From NCBI GenBank assembly GCA_041690495.1, contig JAWLHE010000006.1:304840-368839 (forward strand): a DNA stretch of 64,000 nucleotides. The letters run 5' to 3'. This document shows positions 53,793-61,117 of this stretch, piece by piece. The stretch is from DATAAP01 sp041690495. Its GTDB lineage: Bacteria; Pseudomonadota; Alphaproteobacteria; CACIAM-22H2. Under the pieces are notes generated by a model. It was not told the origin of the DNA. It saw only the letters and a program-made list of their open reading frames with translations, and made no database searches. Positions within the stretch are counted from its first letter, which is position 1; the number at the start of each line of letters is the position of its first letter. The position numbers and the translations under genes were made by a program.

Positions 53793-56249
53793 TCAGTGCT
53801 CGAAATTGAGCCGCGCGAGCCTGGAAGAACCGTCCGCGCTCAACCTCGCGCGGCAGTCGTATCGCCGCTGGACATGGCCGACCAGGCGTTCGAGGCCGGC
53901 CTCCTCATCCGTCCGCTCCGCGATCCAGCCTATCTCGATGGAAAGCCGGAACTCATCGAAGGCAAGGTCGATCGCGATCTGGGCGGGACCGTCGCGCGAC
54001 CAGATCTCTTCGCAAAACTCCACCGCCGCCGGGCCGGCGCGACGAATGACATCGGGGCGCGCGCCCCACGCGCCGCCCCAGCGCTCGAAAAATCGAAAGA
54101 TCTCGTCGGGTGCTGTCCCGTGGCGCAGTTCAAGCCTCGCCTTCTTCGACACACCGAGCCCGAGCACGAAGTTCAGGGAGACCGCAAGTGTCGTGGCAAA
54201 GGCCAGCGGACTGCCGAGAAACGCCGCGGCCCAGGCCGGGGCGTCCGCGAAGGCGTCCGGCATCAGGTCGAGGCCGACGCCGGACAGGATCGACAGGCCG
54301 ACGATGAAGGTCCGGCGCGAATCGAGCAGCCGGGAGACGATCAGCTCCAATCCCGAGATCACGAGAAAACAGGAGGTATAGAGAAGGCCCGCGGCCATTA
54401 CCGGACCGGGCATCAGGGCGATCGCTCCGGTCAGTTTTGGAATGAAGGCAAGCACGATGAACATCAGGCCCGCGACGATTCCGATGGTGCGCGACGTCGC
54501 GCCGGTTGCCGCGGCGAGGCCGATATTGCCGGCGCCGACGGATGTTCCCACGCCACCCAGCAAGCCGGAGGAGATGTTTCCGATCGAATCCGCGATGATG
54601 CCGCCGCGGATCGACACCATGTCCGGCCGCTTCCAGTTGAGATCGTTTGTCTTCTGTGCGCTCGTGATCAGGCCGACGATCTTGACATTCGATGCGACTG
54701 TCGCGATCAGGAAAGGCACGATCAGGACCGGGCTGAGGGACAGATCGAGGACGGGCGCAGCAGGCAGTCCGAACCACGGCAGGTCCCGGACCTGACCGAA
54801 GAAGGCTCCGTCGATGACACCCAGGGCGACGGCTGCGGCATATCCGACCAGCAGGCCGATGATCGTCGCATAGAGCCGGACATGGCCGGTCCTCACGACC
54901 GTAACCGCCACCATCGTCGTCAGACTGGCGAGGCCGACGATCAGGGCTTCGCGATCGGTCGCAGTGCCGCCTTCCTCAATGCCGAAGAACCGTGGCAAGG
55001 CCACTCGGATGATGGACAGTCCGATCATCAGCACGACCACGCCGCAGACCTCGGGCGGGAAGAGCTTGCGCAATCTGCCGATGATCTGGGACAGGACGAG
55101 CCCGGCTATCCCTGACAAGGCGGTCATTCCGAACACCAGTCCGATGCCGCCCAACTTTGCGGCCATCAGCAGGGGCGGCAGGTAAATCACCGACGTGATC
55201 TGCGGCGCCAGATACCCGGCACCGATGGGTCCGAGCCGCCTCACCTGAAGCAGGGTCACGATCCCCATCGCGATGAGCGACATGCTGACGACGGAGGCCG
55301 CCTGCGACGGGGCGAGTCCCGCCTCGACCGCTATGAGAACGGGCACGACCAGCATGATGAAGGCGATGAAGACATGCTGGACTCCGAGCACGGCCAGAGT
55401 GCCGAGCGGCGGACGATCATCGAGGCCATAGACCAGGTCGGCCGGGGTGGCCGATGTGCGCTTCAGCGCGCCGTACAGGCGCGCAACCTCGATCGCCGCG
55501 GCAGCCTGCGACGCCAGAGCATTCAGGAGCTGCAGATCGGCGGCATTGAAATGCCGAATCGACTCGCTGCCAACAACAACCACACCGACGGCGCGGTTCT
55601 TGGATTTGAGAGGTACGCATATGATCGAGCGCAGCGCGCTGTCCCCCTGAATCGACCGGGGATCGGCATCGACATCGTTGACGATTTCGCCCTTGCCTGA
55701 ATGCAGCACGGCGCCAACGAGATCTTCGCCGATCTCCATTGACGCGCGGGAGTGATATGGGCGGCCCTGCGATTGCACGAGCTCCAGGCTCTTGGTCTCG
55801 TCATTCAGCAGCAGAACGGACACGCTGTCACTACGAAGGAATCGCTGCGCTTCGTTGCAGATGAGGGCCCCGATGTCCTTGATGTCGGGGGCTTCGAGGA
55901 GCTTCTCGGACACGTTGTAGAGCAACGAGATCTCTCGATACTTGTCGAGAGATTCCGTTGCGAGGGCCCGATTCTCGAGACTCAGATCGAGTAGCGCGGT
56001 CAGCAGGCGGCCCAGATGAGACGCATGTTCGCCCCAGACCTGACCGATGGTCGTGCCGTCTATCGATATGGTCTGCGGACTGCCGCTCCTGCCGGTCGGA
56101 TCGCCGGCGATGACTTCGCCGGCACCGTTCGTGATCGCTGTCCTCCCGAACGCGCCCTGGGTGATGAGATCGGCCAGGCCCTTGCGTTTCAGCAGCCTGC
56201 GGAGCGCCTTCTCCGCAACCTCAGGCGCCTTTGGTATGCTGCTGTCCAT
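53793..56249 (-). CDS. GAF domain - NCS2 permease - C-terminal domain fusion
   Basis: An 818-residue protein from ATG 56249 (GAGGGGGA upstream). Residues 1-100 are a regulatory N-terminus ending in a signalling helix (TESLDKYREISLLYNVSEKL). About 105-262 is a GAF domain (DSVSVLLLNDETKSLELVQ; SIICVPLKSKNRAVGVVVVG). About 285-700 is an NCS2 xanthine/uracil-type permease: GVQHVFIAFIMLVVPVLI in the first helix and AGNIGLAAATG matching the N-x-G-x4-T-G signature, with Gly at the usual Q/E/P place. About 714-818 is a soluble domain (PAAVEFCEEIW; IAIDLAFDEFRLSIEIG) faintly like an HATPase N-box. I know of no described system with this layout. Confidence 0.85.
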   Translation of the reverse strand: MDSSIPKAPEVAEKALRRLLKRKGLADLITQGAFGRTAITNGAGEVIAGDPTGRSGSPQTISIDGTTIGQVWGEHASHLGRLLTALLDLSLENRALATESLDKYREISLLYNVSEKLLEAPDIKDIGALICNEAQRFLRSDSVSVLLLNDETKSLELVQSQGRPYHSRASMEIGEDLVGAVLHSGKGEIVNDVDADPRSIQGDSALRSIICVPLKSKNRAVGVVVVGSESIRHFNAADLQLLNALASQAAAAIEVARLYGALKRTSATPADLVYGLDDRPPLGTLAVLGVQHVFIAFIMLVVPVLIAVEAGLAPSQAASVVSMSLIAMGIVTLLQVRRLGPIGAGYLAPQITSVIYLPPLLMAAKLGGIGLVFGMTALSGIAGLVLSQIIGRLRKLFPPEVCGVVVLMIGLSIIRVALPRFFGIEEGGTATDREALIVGLASLTTMVAVTVVRTGHVRLYATIIGLLVGYAAAVALGVIDGAFFGQVRDLPWFGLPAAPVLDLSLSPVLIVPFLIATVASNVKIVGLITSAQKTNDLNWKRPDMVSIRGGIIADSIGNISSGLLGGVGTSVGAGNIGLAAATGATSRTIGIVAGLMFIVLAFIPKLTGAIALMPGPVMAAGLLYTSCFLVISGLELIVSRLLDSRRTFIVGLSILSGVGLDLMPDAFADAPAWAAAFLGSPLAFATTLAVSLNFVLGLGVSKKARLELRHGTAPDEIFRFFERWGGAWGARPDVIRRAGPAAVEFCEEIWSRDGPAQIAIDLAFDEFRLSIEIGWIAERTDEEAGLERLVGHVQRRYDCRARLSADGSSRLARLNFEH

Positions 56250-56268
56250 CGCGTCCCCCTCGATCCCG

Positions 56269-56652
56269 TCAGCTGCGAGCCGCGAGCACCTCGCGCGCAA
56301 CGGCCAGCAGATCGTCAGGATCGAAGGGCTTCGTCATGTAGCGGTCGGCCCCCACGCGTTCGCCACGGAGGCGATCGTACTCCTGGCCCTTGGCCGTCAG
56401 CAGCATGACGAAGGCCGAGCGAAGCCGCTCGTCGGCCTTGATCTTCTCGCAAATATCGAAGCCGTTGATCTTGGGCATCATCACATCGAGGATGATTATA
56501 TCGGGACGATGACTCTCGATCCGTCCGATAGCCTCCTCACCATCGGCTGCAGTGAGAATCTCGACGCCGTCATCCTCGAGCTCCTCGAGGCACTGCTCGA
56601 TCAGCCGCCGAATATGGGCTTCGTCGTCGCAGATCAGGATCTTTCCCGCCAT
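56269..56652 (-). CDS. Single-domain response regulator
   Basis: A 127-residue receiver without output domain: ILICDDEAHIRRLIEQCL, IIILDVMMPKINGF (phospho-Asp), MLLTAKGQEYD and MTKPFDPDDLL. I choose ATG 56652 because GGAAGG lies 6 nt before it; ATG 56658 overlaps the kinase stop. It sits between kinase and transporter fusion, so it probably relays to another protein, perhaps the fusion itself. Confidence 0.9.
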   Translation of the reverse strand: MAGKILICDDEAHIRRLIEQCLEELEDDGVEILTAADGEEAIGRIESHRPDIIILDVMMPKINGFDICEKIKADERLRSAFVMLLTAKGQEYDRLRGERVGADRYMTKPFDPDDLLAVAREVLAARS

Positions 56653-56654
56653 GA

Positions 56655-58271
56655 TCATCCTTCCGCTGAAGCTTGCATTTGGGGAGTTGACTGAGGCTTG
56701 GCAGCCGCGGGAAGGGTGAAGCTGAATCTGCTGCCCTTGCCGGGCTCGCTTTCGACCCGGATCGTGCCACCAAGGTGCTCGACGATCTCCTTGCAGATGG
56801 CGAGTCCGAGACCGGTTCCCGTCGGCTTTCCGGTCAGGGTGTCGCCCACCTGCCGGAATTTCTCGAACACCGTCGCCTGCTCCTCCGGTGCGATGCCGAT
56901 CCCCGTGTCTACAATCGCCATCTCCACGGCATCGCTGCCGAGCCGCCTTGCCTCGCCCCGAATCGTGCCATGCGGGGTAAACTTCACGGCATTCGAGATC
57001 AGATTGATCAGCACCTGGACGATCCGGTCGCGATCGGCCCGGACAGCCGGCAGACCGGACGGGATGTCGAGCTCGAATTGCAGCCCCTTGGCTTCGTGCA
57101 GCGACGCGGTGGCGTCGCCGGCCTGCGACATCAGCTCGGCCGGTTGGACGAGGGCGATGTTCCAGCTCATCTCCCCGGCTTCGATCTTTTCCAGGTCGAG
57201 GAGGTTGTTGATCAGCGTGGTAAGCCGCGCGCCTTCCGCGAGAATGATGTCGATGTTCTCGGTCACCTGCCTGACCGCCTTGGCGACCTTCGGATCGTCG
57301 GATTTCACATTGGGCGCGATCGTTCGTGCCAATCGTCGCTGCATGACCCGAGTGAAGCCCAGGATCGAGGTGAGCGGGGTGCGCAGCTCATGACTCACAT
57401 TGGCGAGAAACGTCGACTTCGCGGCATTGGCACTCTCCGCATGCTTCCACGCCTCCTCCAGCGATCTTTCGCGATCGCGGAGATCGCGCGTGACCCGGTC
57501 AAATACCGCAACGGCGCGGGCCATCGCCCCGATTTCGTCGCGTCGCTGCTGGCCGGGGACGACGGAAGCCGGCTTGCCGGCGGCGATCGACGTGAGAATT
57601 CCGATTATTTCGGTGATCGGGGCGGATATGGCGCGCCCGATATACAGGGTGATGACGACGGACAAGGCGATGATGGCGCCCGAGCCGAGCATCAGAAGTC
57701 GCCACAGGCCGGAAACGTATTCTTTCGTCTGGTCGGCTGTACCCTGCGCGGATTCCAGCGATCGCTCCGCCAGCTCGGAGATATAGCTCTGGAGCTGCTG
57801 GTAGTGGGCCATGATCGTGCTGACGGCGACCGTGTCGACCGCGGCGCCGCTGATCATTCGAGTGGATACGGCCTGATGGATGGTGAGAAAGTCCTCGATA
57901 TTGTGGATCACATCCGATTCGCCGGAACCTTCCCGTTCGGCCTTGAGCGCCTCTAAGATGTCACCGATCCGGCCGAACTGGCTGAGGATCGATTGCCGGA
58001 GGCTACCCAGCACGTTGTCGTCCGGCGAGAGCCGCTGGCGCAGCTGCGCATATCGCAGCACGTCGGCCTGGACTTCCGAGACGCTGACGAGGAGCTTTGT
58101 TGTCGTGGTCGTCGCGGTGGTGAGCGGGCCGTGAACCACCTTGAGAAAGGCGTCCTGCTGCTGTCGCAAGACCTGATCGAACGCCACGATGGCGCCGAGC
58201 ATCAGCACGATGACGATTGCAGGTGCTATGAAAACCTTCGCTTTGATCGACCAGTTGCCCGATGGCACCAC
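56655..58271 (-). CDS. Membrane sensor histidine kinase
   Basis: A 538-residue kinase: helix 1 (about 11-32), periplasmic all-helical sensor (about 33-190, MCP-like four-helix bundle with Thr/Gln-rich stretches), helix 2 (about 193-215), HAMP, then HisKA STFLANVSHELRTPLTSILGF, N-box VLINLISNAVKFTPHG, G1 VDTGIGIAPEEQ and G2 GTGLGLAICKEIV. It starts GTG-GTG with GGAG 5 nt upstream, 10 nt after the DUF1850 stop. The periplasmic domain could read the TAXI receptor encoded two genes upstream. Confidence 0.92.
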   Translation of the reverse strand: MVPSGNWSIKAKVFIAPAIVIVLMLGAIVAFDQVLRQQQDAFLKVVHGPLTTATTTTTKLLVSVSEVQADVLRYAQLRQRLSPDDNVLGSLRQSILSQFGRIGDILEALKAEREGSGESDVIHNIEDFLTIHQAVSTRMISGAAVDTVAVSTIMAHYQQLQSYISELAERSLESAQGTADQTKEYVSGLWRLLMLGSGAIIALSVVITLYIGRAISAPITEIIGILTSIAAGKPASVVPGQQRRDEIGAMARAVAVFDRVTRDLRDRERSLEEAWKHAESANAAKSTFLANVSHELRTPLTSILGFTRVMQRRLARTIAPNVKSDDPKVAKAVRQVTENIDIILAEGARLTTLINNLLDLEKIEAGEMSWNIALVQPAELMSQAGDATASLHEAKGLQFELDIPSGLPAVRADRDRIVQVLINLISNAVKFTPHGTIRGEARRLGSDAVEMAIVDTGIGIAPEEQATVFEKFRQVGDTLTGKPTGTGLGLAICKEIVEHLGGTIRVESEPGKGSRFSFTLPAAAKPQSTPQMQASAEG

Positions 58272-58281
58272 GGCATCTCCC

Positions 58282-58692
58282 CTATCGCACTTTCGCTTCC
58301 GGCGGCAGGTCCGCTGCGCACTCGGAAACGGCGATCGATACCGGCTGCCCCCGCGGGGCGATGGCGGCCAGCGGCCGGCATTCGGAATTCCAGCAGAGCG
58401 AGTACCCTTCAGCGAACGTGGAATTGGCGAGATCGACTGAAGGCAGGCTCGGCAGCAACGGGCGATACCGCCACCATTTTCCGTCCCTGATCGCGGACGA
58501 CGGCGGCTCCATTCCTGCGCCGATCGCCTCGATCCGGGCCTCGGTTATTGCAACGCCGTCCGGGGAAGCCGCGTAGTCTTCCTCCCAGCGAGTTTTCTCG
58601 ACGGTGTGTATCCAACCCAGCGTGATCGTCCGCGTCGGCAGCACCACCAGCGCGGCGCCGGTGGCCAGGGCGATGCACGCGGACGCGATCAC
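58282..58692 (-). CDS. DUF1850 protein, TAXI-TRAP associated
   Basis: A 136-residue exported or membrane-anchored protein: an N-terminal hydrophobic segment (IASACIALATGAALVVLP) followed by TLGWIHTVEKTRWEEDY, ITEARIEAIGAGMEPPSSAI and LCWNSECRPL, the conserved DUF1850 blocks. DUF1850 genes normally sit between a TAXI receptor and a fused TRAP permease; here the permease is missing. Start GTG 58692 lies 20 nt after the receptor gene. Confidence 0.85.
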   Translation of the reverse strand: MIASACIALATGAALVVLPTRTITLGWIHTVEKTRWEEDYAASPDGVAITEARIEAIGAGMEPPSSAIRDGKWWRYRPLLPSLPSVDLANSTFAEGYSLCWNSECRPLAAIAPRGQPVSIAVSECAADLPPEAKVR

Positions 58693-58711
58693 GCCGGAGC
58701 CACGCCGGCAT

Positions 58712-59653
58712 TCATTGCGCTACGCCCTTCTCCCGAAAATAACGCAGCGCGCCGGGATGCACCTCGATCGGACGGATCGCCAGAGCCTTCTCCAGCGTGA
58801 TGACCCGTGCCGCGGGATGTACGGCGCGGACGCTCTCGATATTGTCGAAGATCGCCTTCGTGATCCGATAGACGGTTTCCTCCGAGGCGTCGGAGGTGGT
58901 CACGAAATAGTTGTTCAACGCGGCCGTCGGGACTTCGCTCTTCTGCCCCGGGTAGCTGCCGGCCGGGATGGTTATCGGAAAGAACATATTCGCCTTGGCT
59001 TCGACGAAGCTCCGATCGATCGGCACGAAGCGGACCGGAGCACCCTGGCTCGCCTCGATGACTGCGGCTACGCCTAACCCGGCCGAAATGAGGATCGCGT
59101 CCAGCTCGCCCTTGACGAACAGCTCCACGCTCGGCCCGTAGTGAAGATACTCGACTTGGAGCAAGTCCGCATAGCTCAGGCCGGCGGCGCCGAGAAGCGC
59201 GCGGGCGTTGAGTTCGTTTCCGCTCCGCGCCGCGCCGACCGAAAGCCGCTTCCCGACCAGGTCGCGCAGCGACCGGATGTCCGTGCCCTCGCGGGCCAGA
59301 AGATGAATGAAGTTCGGATAGGCGGCGCCGACGAGGCGGATCTTCGTCCGCGAGCTGGGGAAGCCAGCGTCCGGATTGCCCTTCCACGCTTCGGAAAGAA
59401 TGTCTCCCTGGGCGAGAGCAAGAATGCCGGAGCCCCGCTGAAGGAGGTTCAGGTTCTCGACCGTCGCCTGCGTCGACAGAACCTTGAACACGTGTTCGGG
59501 AATCTCCTTCTCGAACACTTCTTTCAACTTGACGCCCACGGGATAGTAGACACCGGACGTACCGCCCGTGAGGATCGCCAGCTCGGCGGCCGAGGTTGCG
59601 CAGGGCAAAACAAGCAGCGCAAGCGCGATGCAGCTTCTCTTTATGATTTTCAT
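58712..59653 (-). CDS. TAXI family TRAP transporter solute receptor
   Basis: A 313-residue periplasmic protein with a signal peptide (IIKRSCIALALLVLPCATSAA). The TAXI opening LAILTGGTSGVYYPVGVKL follows, with LLQRGSGILALAQGDIL and LVGKRLSVGAARSGNELNARALL in the second lobe. TAXI receptors bind carboxylates or amino acids and pass them to TRAP permeases. No DctQ/DctM gene is in the operon, so a sensory role with the kinase downstream is likely. It heads the unit 59653-53793. Confidence 0.93.
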   Translation of the reverse strand: MKIIKRSCIALALLVLPCATSAAELAILTGGTSGVYYPVGVKLKEVFEKEIPEHVFKVLSTQATVENLNLLQRGSGILALAQGDILSEAWKGNPDAGFPSSRTKIRLVGAAYPNFIHLLAREGTDIRSLRDLVGKRLSVGAARSGNELNARALLGAAGLSYADLLQVEYLHYGPSVELFVKGELDAILISAGLGVAAVIEASQGAPVRFVPIDRSFVEAKANMFFPITIPAGSYPGQKSEVPTAALNNYFVTTSDASEETVYRITKAIFDNIESVRAVHPAARVITLEKALAIRPIEVHPGALRYFREKGVAQ

Positions 59654-59668
59654 TTCTCCCCCAAACGG

Positions 59669-59974
59669 TCATGCCCCACCCCAGAAGCAGGCTGCCAGCG
59701 GCTGCTGCCTCCGTCGAATTGAAGATTTGGGCTCGAGCCGTTCCCGTCCTGCAACTATCTCCGCGAGCCCGCAGTCATGCAACGGAAAAGGCGGCGGTGA
59801 CGCCGACCAAGGCGAGATCTCCTGCGCGACGCGCCCACCCGGCCGGCGTCGCGACCGGTGATGCAAATGCCATTCGCCCCGCTCATTGCCGCCTCGCGCA
59901 CGATCGCCTCACCCAGGCCCTGCGTTCCGCGGGGTGACGAGGATGACCTTGCCGCCGACGGGCAGATCGCTCAC
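59669..59974 (-). pseudogene. Decayed short-chain dehydrogenase N-terminus
   Basis: From GTG 59974, overlapping the iolG stop (GTGA), the frame reads SDLPVGGKVILVTPRNAGPG and stops at 59909. A +1 shift in the glycine motif restores VT-GTQGLGEAIVREAAMSGANGICITGRDA, an unmistakable SDR Rossmann start. Further shifts spread VAQEIS, ALVGVTAAF and DCGLAEI over different frames, then homology ends. SDR genes are common in inositol clusters, so this is probably a lost member of the iolG operon. It fills most of the gap 59654-59970. Confidence 0.6.
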
Positions 59975-60978
59975 TTGCGCGCTTTCCGCTGCGCGAGCCG
60001 CACCGGCTTGCCGGTGCGGTACGACTTCAGCGCCGCCTCGGCGAGCACCAGCGCCTGGCGGCCGTCCTCCGGTCCGACCGGCATCGGCCGCTCGGCGCGC
60101 ACCGCGGCTATGAAGGCGGCGAGCTCGGCCCGGTAGGAATCGGCGTAGCGCTCGAGGAAAAAATGGAGCGGCGTGTCTCCGCTGACGGCGCTTGCATCGG
60201 CCTTCTCGACCGTGGTTGCGGTGCGGTTGCCCGCAGCCAGGCGGCCTTTCGATCCATGCACCTCGATGCGCTGGTCGTAGCCGTAGGAGGCGCGCCGGCT
60301 GTTGTTGATGTGGCAGAGGCGCCCCGATGCGGTGCGCATGACGATCATCGCCGAATCGATGTCGCCGATCCTGGCGACGCGCGGATCGACGAGACAGCTC
60401 CCGGCGGCATAGACCTCGGCCAGCTCCTCGCCGAGCAGCCATCGTGCCATGTCGAAATCGTGGATGGTCATGTCGCGGAACTGGCCGCCGGAGACCTCGA
60501 GGTATTCGAGCGGCGGCAGACCGGGGTCGCGGCTGGTGATGATCACCTGCTCGGTTGCGCCGATCTCGCCGCGCACCAGCCGGTCGTGCAACGCCTTGAA
60601 GCTCGGGTCGAAGCGGCGGTTGAAGCCGACGAACATCGGCACGCGCGCCTTCACGACTGCGGCGATGCATCGGTCGACGCGCTTCAGCGACAGGCCGATC
60701 GGCTTCTCGCAGAAAATCGCCTTGCCGGCACGCGCCGCCGCCATCGCGAGATCGGCATGCGTGTCGGTCGACGATGCGATGATGACGGCGTCGATCGCCG
60801 GGTCGGCCAGGGCCGACCGGACGTCGGTGACCGTGGCACCGTGCTTCTTCGCCAGCGCCTTCGCCGCGACGGCATTGACGTCAATCACGTATTTGAGCTG
60901 CGCGTCTTCGCCGGCGGCGATGTTGGCGGCATGGATGGCGCCGATGCGGCCGGCACCGAACTGAGCGAAGGTGAGCAT
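59971..60978 (-). CDS. iolG: Inositol 2-dehydrogenase
   Basis: A 335-residue GFO/IDH/MocA-family oxidoreductase. LTFAQFGAGRIGAIHAANIA is the NAD+ loop, FCEKPIGLSLKRVD carries the EKP catalytic block, and GGQFRDMTIHDFDMARWL holds the Asp/His pair. It oxidises myo-inositol to scyllo-inosose. GGGAG lies 5 nt before the ATG. It is divergent from iolD-iolE across a 139-bp control region with a perfect palindrome. Confidence 0.92.
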   Translation of the reverse strand: MLTFAQFGAGRIGAIHAANIAAGEDAQLKYVIDVNAVAAKALAKKHGATVTDVRSALADPAIDAVIIASSTDTHADLAMAAARAGKAIFCEKPIGLSLKRVDRCIAAVVKARVPMFVGFNRRFDPSFKALHDRLVRGEIGATEQVIITSRDPGLPPLEYLEVSGGQFRDMTIHDFDMARWLLGEELAEVYAAGSCLVDPRVARIGDIDSAMIVMRTASGRLCHINNSRRASYGYDQRIEVHGSKGRLAAGNRTATTVEKADASAVSGDTPLHFFLERYADSYRAELAAFIAAVRAERPMPVGPEDGRQALVLAEAALKSYRTGKPVRLAQRKARK

Positions 60979-61021
60979 CGTCTCCCTTGCTTCCGCCGGT
61001 TCAGCCGGCCGAGTCTTGTTG

Positions 61022-61039
61022 ACGGATTTATAAATCCGT
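61022..61039. promoter_or_regulatory. Perfect 18-bp palindrome between iolG and iolD
   Basis: ACGGATTTATAAATCCGT is fully symmetric and lies 44 nt from iolG and 79 nt from iolD. The GGA...TCC outer bases recall the GGAA-N6-TTCC sites of alphaproteobacterial IolR. A second, spaced dyad TCGGACG-N14-CGTCCGA follows. A shared inositol-responsive operator is likely. The regulator gene is not in the window. Confidence 0.55.
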
Positions 61040-61117
61040 AATGTCGGACGCGCGTCAATCGGTTCGTCCGAGTCTCCTCGGGTAACAGACCGGCCGTTCC
61101 GCAGGGAGAAGAAGCGC

